From: Cohnella terricola
GTDB taxonomy: Bacteria > Bacillota > Bacilli > Paenibacillales > Paenibacillaceae
Direction of reading: 5' to 3'
DNA: 64,000 bases
Assembly: GCF_007786475.1 (NCBI RefSeq)
Contig: NZ_VNJJ01000003.1
Span: 166,055 to 230,054 of the forward strand
Position numbers and translations under genes: made by a program. Positions within the stretch are counted from its first letter, which is position 1. Every line of letters begins with the position of its first letter. This document shows, one piece after another, positions 1 through 8,141 of the stretch. The notes below the pieces were generated by a model that searched no databases, was not told the DNA's origin, and worked only from the letters and a program-made list of their open reading frames with translations.

Positions 1-10
1 AAAATGGGGC

Positions 11-460
11 ATGGATAATCCTGTGAGAGAAAAAGTAATGCAATACGGAAAGGGCCTGGGGATCTATCAAAGAATTGTAGATGAATGGGACAACTCATTT
101 CAGGAGATCGAGCAAGACTATTGGAATATTTTATGCGAACACCACTTAAACGGACTAAGTTTAACAGGAAGCACACGAGAGAAGGAAGAGTTTATATCGT
201 ATGGTCTTGTTCCTATGGAACTTCTCAACGTGTTTAAGGTAAGAAAAAAATTAGGATTAGATATCCCTGAGATTAAGCATGAGCTGTTCCATACACCCAT
301 GGCTACATACCCCATTTTGCCAACAGGCTATGATGAGAAGTTTGACGTCAGATTTCAACTTATAGAACGGACAATTAAAGAGAAGAAACGGTTTACTATT
401 GAAGAGATTATGGCGCAAATAAAAGAAGAGTATGGTGAAGGATCAGATATCTTTTACTAA
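11..460 (+). CDS. Immunity-like protein of unknown family, probably 5'-partial
   Basis: I do not recognise a named family. From about residue 19 to 105 it aligns by eye with the C-terminal half of the 283-aa protein at 1039-1890: both have YQR..W, CE.H, then P.I.H.L..T..A followed some residues later by GY. The frame is open to the left edge of the window and no ribosome binding site is visible before the ATG at 11, so the real gene probably starts outside the window and includes the N-terminal half seen in the paralogue. It is followed 23 bp later by a DUF6630-like gene, and the same pairing recurs at 1039-2417. Charged, no signal peptide or membrane segment, so cytosolic. The setting suggests an immunity or antitoxin-like role; that is inference. 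Confidence 0.6.
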   Translation: MDNPVREKVMQYGKGLGIYQRIVDEWDNSFQEIEQDYWNILCEHHLNGLSLTGSTREKEEFISYGLVPMELLNVFKVRKKLGLDIPEIKHELFHTPMATYPILPTGYDEKFDVRFQLIERTIKEKKRFTIEEIMAQIKEEYGEGSDIFY

Positions 461-483
461 ACTTATGGAAGAGGATGGGTAGC

Positions 484-990
484 ATGAACAAATCAGCATT
501 CTTGCAGCTTAGCCAAAAGTTATCCCACGATATAGAAGCGATCATCCGAGAAGAGATTACATCAGCTGTAGACCAGCCAACCGATTATTATGTGAACAAC
601 AAAGATCGTCTCGAAGAAAGAGGCATAGAGGAGCCTAATAAGGAGATGATCTGGATCGCTTTGGTTAATTTATTAATCGAAAATGATCTTGCCTTTGAAA
701 TCGATTGGAAAGAGACAGGAATCTACGTTTGTGATGTAGTGGAGGGATTATTAGATAGGAAAAAATTACCTATAGTAGATTGGGAAGAGCTAGAAGATGA
801 AAGCTTTAATAAGATGCCATCTGATCAATTTCTCGTTGAGGTCGCTAAGAAATTAAGATCAGCCAATCTCGCTCTGGCTCATATGGATATTGGTAGTGAC
901 AGCTATGTTTTGATTGTTGTACCTACGGCGGATATGAGTGAAATTAAGCGGTTGGCACAGCAAGCAGAGGTAACTATAGGTGAATTTTAG
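484..990 (+). CDS. DUF6630-like cytosolic protein, copy 1
   Basis: An acidic 168-aa protein without membrane segments. It is collinear with the 168-aa product of 1911-2417 along its whole length: both begin MNKSAFL and share LEERGI.EP, a stretch ending in DW, and the end SEIKRLAQ.AEVTIGEF. I read it as DUF6630-like from memory; no biochemical function is known to me. Start chosen at 484 rather than 475 because GAGG lies about 9 bp before 484 and would touch the ATG at 475. It sits in an array with the unknown-family genes at 11 and 1039. Small acidic proteins in tandem diverged copies are common as immunity proteins of polymorphic toxins, which is the likeliest role here, but no toxin is visible in the window. 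Confidence 0.7.
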   Translation: MNKSAFLQLSQKLSHDIEAIIREEITSAVDQPTDYYVNNKDRLEERGIEEPNKEMIWIALVNLLIENDLAFEIDWKETGIYVCDVVEGLLDRKKLPIVDWEELEDESFNKMPSDQFLVEVAKKLRSANLALAHMDIGSDSYVLIVVPTADMSEIKRLAQQAEVTIGEF

Positions 991-1038
991 GTAGCACTGA
1001 TAATGGAATATTAATTTATATGAGGAGTGATAATCTGA

Positions 1039-1890
1039 ATGGATCACACGATGAACTTAAAATATTTTAATAGAGCACTTAGAAAATATAAAAAGCACGT
1101 GATCTCGGAGGAACAGGTTCAAGAAATATTAGATGAAATAAAAAATGATATTGATGAGAAGATACAAAATAAAGATAAAAACGATTTGGTACTGTGTCTC
1201 AGAAATGCTATAGGTGTTCATCTTGAACAAAATGCAAAAACTAAAATATTAAATGGGGAAGCGGCCTGGGAACTGATAGAGCAAGAAGTTTTTTGGCTCA
1301 TACAAGCCATCAAGAGTGTGCCGGCTAGTAAAGAGGTCAGTGCAAGAGAACTTGGAGGGCTTATCGGTTTATCATTACTGTGGGATCATCAGGAGATTGC
1401 TGAATTAATATATCTCTATGCAAGTAATATGTTGTCTAAGGATCGGGAGTATTACTCTGAAGAAAAAACCCATCACGTATTTATGACATGCCTGTATTAT
1501 AAATGGAAAACAGGCGAGATGCCTCCATTATTCGATATATTGCCGGAAGATCACATCTATCAAAGACTAATGAAGAATTGGTATCAAACAGATCAATTAG
1601 CCGAATTGCTCTATGAAGTGTGTGAATTCCATATTTATAGTGCGAGTGATACACCGGAGAAAAATAATGAAATTTTGTTGTTTGACCATATTCCGTATGA
1701 TTATTACTGCATCAAATTAGTTAGGGAAAAGGAAGGCTTAGAAACGCCAAACATTGAACATCCCTTACTTCAAACAGCATTAGCAAATATCCCAACTAGC
1801 AGTCCAGGGTACAATCCAGAAACGGATGAGATCCTGCAATACGTACTTCGGAATGAAAAGGTACCTGATTGGCAACGTATAATACGATAA
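1039..1890 (+). CDS. Immunity-like protein of unknown family, full length
   Basis: A 283-aa, mostly helical, charged cytosolic protein. No catalytic motif or membrane segment is seen. Its last 110 residues match the product of 11-460, so the two are paralogues. An AGGAG lies 11 bp before the ATG at 1039; a second ATG at 1051 is possible. The gene ends 20 bp before the second DUF6630-like gene, reproducing the gene order of 11-990. I cannot name the family. The arrangement resembles immunity arrays downstream of polymorphic toxins. Confidence 0.7.
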   Translation: MDHTMNLKYFNRALRKYKKHVISEEQVQEILDEIKNDIDEKIQNKDKNDLVLCLRNAIGVHLEQNAKTKILNGEAAWELIEQEVFWLIQAIKSVPASKEVSARELGGLIGLSLLWDHQEIAELIYLYASNMLSKDREYYSEEKTHHVFMTCLYYKWKTGEMPPLFDILPEDHIYQRLMKNWYQTDQLAELLYEVCEFHIYSASDTPEKNNEILLFDHIPYDYYCIKLVREKEGLETPNIEHPLLQTALANIPTSSPGYNPETDEILQYVLRNEKVPDWQRIIR

Positions 1891-1910
1891 ATTGTGAGGA
1901 TGAGAATATC

Positions 1911-2417
1911 ATGAATAAATCCGCATTTCTTCTGCTAAGCGAAAAGTTATCCTATGATTCGAAAGCAATCGTACTTGAAGATGTTACTTTAGCCGTCGAA
2001 CATCCAGACCTATATATGGAGAAATATCAAGATCGTCTTGAAGAAAGAGGCATCGATGAGCCGGTGGAGGAATTGGCTTGGATCTCTCTAGTTGATGTAT
2101 TGATTGAACATAAATTGGCCTTTGAAGTCGATTGGAAGGCGACAGGAATCTATGTTTGCGACGTAGTTGATATATTATTGCACAGAAAGAAAATATCGCT
2201 AATAGATTGGGAAGAGTTTGAAGATGAAGACTACAGCGATATGCCGTCTGATCAATTCTTCCAAATCGTTGCTAACAAATTAAGCGAAGTCAATCTCGCT
2301 CTGACCTATTTGGATATAGATAGTGACTGTTACGTTTTGATTGTTGTACCTATAGAAGATATGAGTGAAATCAAGCGGTTGGCACAGGAAGCAGAGGTAA
2401 CTATCGGTGAATTTTAG
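1911..2417 (+). CDS. DUF6630-like cytosolic protein, copy 2
   Basis: This 168-aa paralogue of the product of 484-990 is strongly similar throughout, with the same length and the same C-terminal sequence. Most differences are scattered substitutions, as expected after an old tandem duplication of a two-gene unit. The start at 1911 matches the start of copy 1 (MNKSAFL); GAGGATGAG precedes it by about 11 bp. Function is unknown; an immunity-type role is inferred from context only. Confidence 0.7.
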   Translation: MNKSAFLLLSEKLSYDSKAIVLEDVTLAVEHPDLYMEKYQDRLEERGIDEPVEELAWISLVDVLIEHKLAFEVDWKATGIYVCDVVDILLHRKKISLIDWEEFEDEDYSDMPSDQFFQIVANKLSEVNLALTYLDIDSDCYVLIVVPIEDMSEIKRLAQEAEVTIGEF

Positions 2418-2488
2418 GTAATGATATTGTACTAAAATGCTAAATAGAGGGGGTAAAAACTATCACGAATAGAAAGCAAATATATGCT

Positions 2489-3130
2489 ATGGAAGGGAAA
2501 AGCGGTAGAGGAGTTCCTATTTTTATGAAATCCGTATTAGCAGAGGAGTTTAATGAGAAGAAACCAATGCCGGGCATGGATTATAAATGGGTTAAAAGTC
2601 AAGGTACAGGAAAGGCTGAATTTCCAGATAAATTGTATCTAGTTTGTAAAGAAAGATTATTGCTTTTTGACTATTTTGCTGATTTTCAAGGTTTTATAAT
2701 TTCTACTGAATTCTTGAAGCTATTTAATAGATATTCATCCATGGAGGGGTATCAGTTAGTTCCTTTGGAGACTATTTCGTGGAAAGGTAAGAAGATTACA
2801 GAGAAACAATACTATAATTTGTTTCCTTATCATAAGGAGAAATGGGTGGATTATCAAACGTCTGTATTCCAAATTAAACAGGGGAAAACATTAGAAGATG
2901 TCATCAACAAAAACGGACTATTAATAAATAAGTATGAAGAAATAAAATTAATAGAATCAGCAATGAATAAAGAGGTATTCACCTTAAGCGGTGCACATCT
3001 GAACAGTTTTTTATTTTGTAGTGAAGAGTTTAAGCATGAATTGGAAAAAGCAAAATTAGTAGGAATTGATTTTATTTCAATTGAAGAGTTCCCAACTTAT
3101 TATAATAAGAAATATTTATATTTCTTATAA
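2489..3130 (+). CDS. Imm43/Imm11-like immunity protein
   Basis: A 213-aa cytosolic protein with the look of the DUF1629/Imm11-Imm43 group of polymorphic-toxin immunity proteins (a FPDKLYLV segment followed by hydrophobic LLLFDYF and FIIS.EFLKLF); the family call is tentative. The ATG at 2489 has no ribosome binding site, whereas GAGGGGG at 2447-2453 is well placed for a rare ATC codon at 2462, in frame and 9 codons upstream, which would begin TNRKQIYAMEGKSG. The true start may therefore be non-standard, or the original start was mutated. It closes the immunity-like array and is followed by a hairpin terminator. Confidence 0.6.
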   Translation: MEGKSGRGVPIFMKSVLAEEFNEKKPMPGMDYKWVKSQGTGKAEFPDKLYLVCKERLLLFDYFADFQGFIISTEFLKLFNRYSSMEGYQLVPLETISWKGKKITEKQYYNLFPYHKEKWVDYQTSVFQIKQGKTLEDVINKNGLLINKYEEIKLIESAMNKEVFTLSGAHLNSFLFCSEEFKHELEKAKLVGIDFISIEEFPTYYNKKYLYFL

Positions 3131-3150
3131 AACGCTATACTTTAATTATA

Positions 3151-3200
3151 ACAGGCCTAATTTATGCAAATCGCATTAAGATAGGCCTGTTTCATATTTT
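3151..3200 (+). terminator. Rho-independent terminator-like hairpin
   Basis: ACAGGCCTA (3151-3159) pairs perfectly with TAGGCCTGT (3182-3190), and TTCATATTTT follows. The loop is long (22 nt) and the T-run is interrupted, so strength is moderate. It ends the immunity-like array. The rest of the gap up to 3345 holds only very short frames and the ribosome binding site TAGGAGG for the next gene. Confidence 0.6.
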
Positions 3201-3345
3201 ATCAGTGGAGAAGGAACCTATAGAAAAATGAATGTAAATGCGGGAGGGAAATGTAATGGATAGCAAGCTCAGAATATCGCTTGATTAGTGAAGGTTCAAC
3301 ATTTATTCTATTTCGGAGCAGCAAATATTTTAGGAGGTCATAGCG

Positions 3346-3960
3346 ATGACACAGCAGAGCAGAAAGAGAATGGACTGGAAGGAAGGAGTATGGCTCAATC
3401 TCCCGCAGTCTTCCCGTGAGGAAGGCGAGGCACTTAAGGTTATGCCCGAGAAGGGCGGAGATTTCTGGAAAAAGACACTGTATGGCTTTGAATTCGAAAA
3501 CGGGCCGGCATTGCTAGCAGATTGGGATTGCAACACGGCAGTCGAAGTATCTTTTCATCTAGGTTCCTTTAAGGAGTTGTACGATCAGGCAGGCCTGCTG
3601 TTATATCATGGTCCGGGACAATGGATTAAAACGGGCATAGAAATCAACGATGGCATTCCCCAGCTTGCCGCGGTTGTTACGGATGGTTATTCCGATTGGT
3701 CGCTTGCGGCTGTACCGGAATGGGCGGGAGAAGAAGTTACCGTGCGCGCTTCGATTATTAAGGATGCCGTGATTATTCGAGCTCGGAGTAAACACCATGC
3801 GTGGCGGACGATTCGGGTTGCGCGGTTTCCATACCCGACAGGTAATCAAGCCGGTCCTTATTCTTGCTCGCCCACCCGCGAGAGCTTTGAGGTAACGTTT
3901 ACCCGCTGGGACATTACCGCGCCGGATCAGGACCTTCATATCGATCCACCAAATGTCTGA
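3346..3960 (+). CDS. DUF1349 (concanavalin-like) protein
   Basis: A 204-aa protein of the DUF1349 group, predicted to fold as a concanavalin-A-like beta sandwich related to the yeast 'regulation of enolase 1' protein. Seen: W.....FWKKT near residue 40, DQAGLLL near 87, W.K.GIE near 98-103, and a C-terminal GPYSCSPTRESFEVTFTRW, the usual end of the family. No signal peptide, so cytosolic. GGAGG precedes the ATG by 8 bp. Molecular function is not known; a sugar-binding role is sometimes assumed. It lies 60 bp upstream of the UvrA2-like gene with no terminator between, so the two may be co-transcribed. Confidence 0.75.
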   Translation: MTQQSRKRMDWKEGVWLNLPQSSREEGEALKVMPEKGGDFWKKTLYGFEFENGPALLADWDCNTAVEVSFHLGSFKELYDQAGLLLYHGPGQWIKTGIEINDGIPQLAAVVTDGYSDWSLAAVPEWAGEEVTVRASIIKDAVIIRARSKHHAWRTIRVARFPYPTGNQAGPYSCSPTRESFEVTFTRWDITAPDQDLHIDPPNV

Positions 3961-4020
3961 TTAGGACAAATGGTACAATGTGAATATCAAGTAGAATCGC
4001 TTATCGGAAGGATGTTAAGC

Positions 4021-6276
4021 ATGAACGAATCGAATCAAGAATATATTGTCATCTCGGGTGCAAGGGAAAACAATCTCAAGAATGTATCCTTGCGCATTCC
4101 GAAGCGGAAGATTACGATCTTCACCGGAGTATCCGGTTCCGGCAAGTCATCGATCGTGTTCGATACGATCGCCGCTGAATCCCAGCGTCTGCTGAACGAG
4201 AACTTCAGCATGTTCGTCCGTACTTTTCTGCCACGATTTCCGCAACCGGATGCAGACGCGCTTGAGAACCTGAGCATGGCCGTTATCGTGGATCAGAATC
4301 GGCTGGGCGGCGGCTCCCATTCCACGATGGGCACGATCACCGATATCTCTCCCATTCTCCGTCTTCTCTTCTCCCGGGCGGGTCAGCCCCATGTCGGACC
4401 GGTAAACATGTTTTCCTTTAACGATCCGCAAGGCATGTGTCCGGAGTGCAACGGGATTGGCCGCAGGCTGGGCGTGGACATGAGCAAGGCGGTGGACAAG
4501 TCGAAGTCGTTGAATGAAGGGGCAATCATGCTGCCGGGGTATACGGTGGACAGCTTAGATTGGTCGATGCTCGTGCAGTCGGGGCCATACGATCCAGCCA
4601 AGAAGCTGAGCGAATATTCGGATGAGGAACTGGAACAGCTGCTTTACGGCAAAGCAAGGAAAGTGGCGACGCAATTCGGCGGAAAGATGATTAACATCAC
4701 GGTGGAAGGCGTTATCGAGAAGTTTACCAATAAATACATCAAGCAGGATCTGAAAACGAAGTCCGAGCGCACGCAACAAACTGTCGCGCCGTTTATCACC
4801 GAGGGGACCTGCTCCAGCTGTCATGGCGCGAGACTGGGACAAGCCGCGCTCAATTGCAGGATCAATGGACACAACATTGCGGAGTTGTCCGCCATGGAGG
4901 TCGGACAGCTCATTCGCGTCATTCGGGAGATTGACGACGCGATCGCCGCGCCGGTCGTTAATGCGCTGTCGGAACGGTTGCAGCATCTGGTGGATATCGG
5001 ACTTGACTACTTGACGTTGGACCGTGAGACGGATACTTTGTCCGGCGGCGAATCGCAGCGCGTCAAGATGGTCAAGCACTTGAGCGGTAGCCTGGTAGAT
5101 GTCACTTATATTTTCGATGAGCCTAGCGTTGGCCTGCACCCTCGCGATGTCCACCGGTTAAATGAATTGTTGAAGAAGTTGCGCGACAAGGGCAACACCG
5201 TTATCGTCGTCGAGCATGATCCCGATGTGATCAAGGTGGCGGACCATGTCGTTGATGTCGGACCACATGCCGGCAGTCATGGCGGTACGATCGTATTTGA
5301 AGGAACTTTCCAAGGTCTGCTAGAGTCTGGTACGCTGACAGGCACCCATATGAAGCGTCCGCTCCAACTCAAAAACGATTGCAGACAGCCGACAGGCAAG
5401 CTTCCCATCAAAGAGGCCACATTGCACAATCTCCGCAACGTAAGCGTTGATATTCCAACCGGAGTGCTGACCTTAGTTACGGGCGTCGCCGGTTCCGGCA
5501 AGAGTACGCTGATTAACGATGTATTCCTGGGCCAGCATCCGGATGCGATCGTCATCGACCAATCGGCTGTAGGCGTGTCGACACGCTCGAACCCCGCGAC
5601 CTATACGGGCATCATGGATGATGTGCGCAAGGCGTTTGCTTCCGCGAACAAGGTGAACCAAGGCTTGTTCAGCTTCAACTCCAAGGGGGCGTGCGAGAAC
5701 TGCCAAGGTTTGGGCGTCGTGTATACGGACATTGGATACCTTGATAGCGTGAAACTGCCATGTGAAGTATGCGGTGGTAAACGGTTTAAGGAAGAGGTTC
5801 TTGAATACAAGCTGAACGGCAAATCGATTGCGGAAGTACTGGAGATGACTGTAGAGCAGGCATTGGACTTTTTCCAGCTAAAAGAAGTCGTGCGCAAGCT
5901 CCAGGCCATGAGCGATGTGGGGCTGAATTATATTACCCTCGGCCAGCCGCTCAGCACGCTTTCGGGCGGGGAATGCCAGCGCATCAAGCTGGCGAGCGAG
6001 CTGCATAAGAAGGGCAGCATCTACGTCATGGACGAGCCGACGACCGGCCTGCATATGTCGGATATCGGTCATCTTCTAGCAATCATGAACCGCCTCGTGG
6101 ATGCCGGCAATACGGTGATCGTCATCGAACACAACCTTGATGTGATCAGCCAAGCGGATTGGATCATCGATATGGGGCCGGACGGAGGGAGCAAGGGCGG
6201 CCAAGTGGTGTTCGAAGGCACGCCTTCGCAGATTATTCATGAGCAGCAGTCGATTACGGGAAGATATTTGAAGTAA
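4021..6276 (+). CDS. UvrA2-like ABC ATPase (class II UvrA)
   Basis: A 751-aa UvrA-family protein with two ABC ATPase halves. Seen: Walker A GVSGSGKSS (about residue 36) and GVAGSGKST (about 490), LSGGE signatures in both halves, Walker B IFDEPSVGL and VMDEPTTGL, and a complete second zinc site (CENC then CEVC). Ordinary UvrA is about 940-960 aa; here the UvrB-binding insertion is absent, and so is the first CxxC of zinc site 1, leaving only CPEC and CSSC. That is the layout of UvrA2/DrrC-type proteins, linked in the literature to tolerance of DNA-binding drugs rather than core excision repair. Start at 4021 because GGAAGG at 4006-4011 fits it; the ATG at 4012 is too close and the one at 3970 lacks a site. 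Confidence 0.88.
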   Translation: MNESNQEYIVISGARENNLKNVSLRIPKRKITIFTGVSGSGKSSIVFDTIAAESQRLLNENFSMFVRTFLPRFPQPDADALENLSMAVIVDQNRLGGGSHSTMGTITDISPILRLLFSRAGQPHVGPVNMFSFNDPQGMCPECNGIGRRLGVDMSKAVDKSKSLNEGAIMLPGYTVDSLDWSMLVQSGPYDPAKKLSEYSDEELEQLLYGKARKVATQFGGKMINITVEGVIEKFTNKYIKQDLKTKSERTQQTVAPFITEGTCSSCHGARLGQAALNCRINGHNIAELSAMEVGQLIRVIREIDDAIAAPVVNALSERLQHLVDIGLDYLTLDRETDTLSGGESQRVKMVKHLSGSLVDVTYIFDEPSVGLHPRDVHRLNELLKKLRDKGNTVIVVEHDPDVIKVADHVVDVGPHAGSHGGTIVFEGTFQGLLESGTLTGTHMKRPLQLKNDCRQPTGKLPIKEATLHNLRNVSVDIPTGVLTLVTGVAGSGKSTLINDVFLGQHPDAIVIDQSAVGVSTRSNPATYTGIMDDVRKAFASANKVNQGLFSFNSKGACENCQGLGVVYTDIGYLDSVKLPCEVCGGKRFKEEVLEYKLNGKSIAEVLEMTVEQALDFFQLKEVVRKLQAMSDVGLNYITLGQPLSTLSGGECQRIKLASELHKKGSIYVMDEPTTGLHMSDIGHLLAIMNRLVDAGNTVIVIEHNLDVISQADWIIDMGPDGGSKGGQVVFEGTPSQIIHEQQSITGRYLK

Positions 6277-6286
6277 TCATCAATAA

Positions 6287-6335
6287 AACAGGTCACTTCA
6301 TAGGAGTTTGTGCTCCTCAAGTGATCTGTTTTTAC
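6287..6335 (+). terminator. Rho-independent terminator
   Basis: AACAGGTCACTT (6287-6298) pairs with AAGTGATCTGTT (6319-6330) with one G-U pair; an inner AGGAG/CTCCT stem extends it, and a T-run follows. It ends the UvrA2-like unit. Confidence 0.85.
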
Positions 6336-6378
6336 TAGTTCTAGTAAACGAATTAGGAATAAGAGAAAGAGGAGAACG

Positions 6379-7110
6379 ATGCAAGAGAATTTCCGCATAA
6401 AAAGACACGAGGTTGAAAAAAGCGATGAGAGTTACTTTCAGGGTGTCAAAGACTGCATTCCTACGTTATTGGGTTACTTGAGTATCGGATTTGCCGCAGG
6501 CGTAGTCGGAAAAACTTCAGGACTAAGCATAGCCGAAATCACCCTATTGAGCTTACTTGTCTATGCTGGATCGGCTCAATTTATCTTTGCCGGGATGATT
6601 GCAGCGAACGGCTCGGCTACTGCTATTATTTTTACGATTTTCTTTGTTAATCTTCGCCATCTTTTACTTAGTGCGGCCTTATCGCCTTATTTTCGTCATC
6701 TTACTCCCTTCAAGAACATTTTGATAGGTTCTTTACTCACGGATGAGACATTCGGCGTTGCCATGAATCAAACAGCGAATAAGAAATCGATCAGTGAAAA
6801 ATGGATGCATGGTCTAAATATAACAGCTTATTTAAATTGGATCATAGCCAATATAGCTGGAGCTTTTTTCGGACAATGGATTAAAGATCCTCATAAATTA
6901 GGTTTGGATTTTGCATTGCCAGCCATGTTCATCGGCCTTCTGGTTCTGCTGATGGTGAGCCGGGCGAAAATTGCCGTAGATGTTGTAGTTGCAATAAGCG
7001 CCGTTGTCATCGTTGTAGGCGTAACTTGGTTGTCATCCGCGAGTGTAGGTGTCATACTGGCTACAATTATGGCTTCGTCAATAGGAATGGTGGTGGAAAA
7101 ATGGAAGTAA
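6379..7110 (+). CDS. azlC: AzlC-family branched-chain amino acid exporter, large subunit
   Basis: A 243-aa integral membrane protein of the AzlC/LIV-E family. Seen: the family stretch PTLLGYLSIGFAAG near residue 30, then YAGSAQFIFAGMIAA and FFVNLRHLLLSAALSPY, all characteristic. Together with AzlD it forms an exporter of branched-chain amino acids and analogues in the cytoplasmic membrane. AGAGGAG precedes the start. The last 10 bp overlap azlD, so translation is probably coupled. No Lrp-type regulator is adjacent, unlike the B. subtilis azlBCD operon. Confidence 0.9.
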   Translation: MQENFRIKRHEVEKSDESYFQGVKDCIPTLLGYLSIGFAAGVVGKTSGLSIAEITLLSLLVYAGSAQFIFAGMIAANGSATAIIFTIFFVNLRHLLLSAALSPYFRHLTPFKNILIGSLLTDETFGVAMNQTANKKSISEKWMHGLNITAYLNWIIANIAGAFFGQWIKDPHKLGLDFALPAMFIGLLVLLMVSRAKIAVDVVVAISAVVIVVGVTWLSSASVGVILATIMASSIGMVVEKWK

Positions 7111-7427
7111 GGTGGCCAATTCTATTGATTATTATTGGGGCAGCTGTTGTTACATTCTTACCAAGAGTGCTTCCGCTTATTGTTCTCAGCCGCATACAGC
7201 TACCCGAATGGGGAACGCGTTGGTTGAAGTATGTTCCAATCTCAGTCATGGCGGCCTTGGTCGGGCAAGAAATATTTATGCGAGATGGAGAGCTTATTCC
7301 CTTACAAAATAACTTCGAGCTATTCGCTGCATTTCCGACTTTCGTTACGGCTTTATTGACACGCAGCTTATTAGGAACTGTAGTGGTCGGGATTATATCT
7401 ATCATGGTGTTGCGTTTATTGTTTTAA
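7101..7427 (+). CDS. azlD: AzlD-family transporter small subunit
   Basis: A 108-aa membrane protein of the AzlD family with the conserved FLPRVLPL near residue 20 and W.KYVP.SVMAAL near 43. It partners AzlC. The start at 7101 lies inside the end of azlC (10-bp overlap), with GGTGG just upstream as ribosome binding site. Length and hydrophobic profile of three to four helices fit the family. Confidence 0.88.
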   Translation: MEVRWPILLIIIGAAVVTFLPRVLPLIVLSRIQLPEWGTRWLKYVPISVMAALVGQEIFMRDGELIPLQNNFELFAAFPTFVTALLTRSLLGTVVVGIISIMVLRLLF

Positions 7428-7509
7428 TGACTACACTCGAATCAAAAACCCCACGCAGATTGCCGTGTCCTTCCAATCGAATTGTTCGTCAAAGAAAGGG
7501 AGTTGGGTT

Positions 7510-7764
7510 ATGCTTTGGACGTTAGAAGAAAATCGTGCTGCGATCGCTAGATTATTCGCGGACAAGCGCGTGATGCTTGGAGATAAGAAATGGAATACGT
7601 TGATCGATGAACTAAGCGCAGTCCGCTATGAAACGATTAAGAAGATCGACGTATTGCCTAAGTCTCCCATAGGTGTACTCGATTTGAATGCGATAGAACG
7701 AACGCGACTAAATAAGAATGAAGATATGAAATGGTTACTCATTAAGCAGAAGTACGGCGTATAA
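7510..7764 (+). CDS. Small conserved-looking protein, unknown function
   Basis: An 84-aa hydrophilic protein beginning MLWTLEENRAAIARLF. I recognise no domain. The start at 7510 was preferred over 7465 because GAAAGGGAG lies about 8 bp upstream, and the extra upstream residues look non-coding. No signal peptide or membrane segment. It stands alone between azlD and a gene remnant, with nothing in the context that suggests a role. Confidence 0.55.
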   Translation: MLWTLEENRAAIARLFADKRVMLGDKKWNTLIDELSAVRYETIKKIDVLPKSPIGVLDLNAIERTRLNKNEDMKWLLIKQKYGV

Positions 7765-7822
7765 AGGGACGCGATAAGAATAAAAACATCAATTCTGGAG
7801 AAACTCCCTCTAACTGGGGGTA

Positions 7823-8020
7823 GTTGATGTAGAAATCGCCATTCGAACGATCGCTTCATTTGTATTTTTGTTGATTTTGACTCGATTTCTTGGAAAAAAA
7901 CAAATCAGTCATATCACATTATTCAATTACATTACCGGGATCACCTTCGGCTCGATCGCTGCATCAACTGCGTTTTCTATGCTGAATTGCAAAGCGATGG
8001 CAGAATTCACGTGGATATAA
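7823..8020 (+). pseudogene. N-terminal remnant of a DUF421/YetF-family membrane protein
   Basis: Reading from 7823 gives a run with IAIRTIASFVFLLILTRFLG, then GKKQISH and YITGITFGSIAAS, the N-terminal signature of the DUF421 (YetF/YrbG/YkjA) family. About 14 unrelated codons follow and the frame stops at 8018-8020. No usable start codon is in frame and the C-terminal soluble domain (about 150 residues) is missing, so this is a broken gene. It occupies most of the otherwise gene-free stretch 7765-8141. Confidence 0.75.
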
Positions 8021-8052
8021 AGAACGATTAATGGCATTAACCATCCGTATGC

Positions 8053-8111
8053 TTGACGCTTATGAGAATATGAATTACATTTATCATATACATATTATAC
8101 TATTATGTATA
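8053..8111 (+). promoter_or_regulatory. Promoter and inverted-repeat operator before the flavoprotein gene
   Basis: TTGACG (8053-8058) is followed after 17 bp by TACATT (8076-8081). Just downstream, TATACATA (8087-8094) and TATGTATA (8104-8111) form a perfect 8-bp inverted repeat with a 9-bp spacer, a plausible repressor site. No candidate regulator is adjacent. Confidence 0.45.
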
Positions 8112-8141
8112 CTAAACAGCTAGAGATGAAAGGTGATCGAC

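Noticed and set aside
4555-5154. A 199-codon minus frame opposite the UvrA2-like gene
   Set aside because: The opposite strand encodes an unmistakable ABC ATPase; the minus frame has no motif or ribosome binding site.
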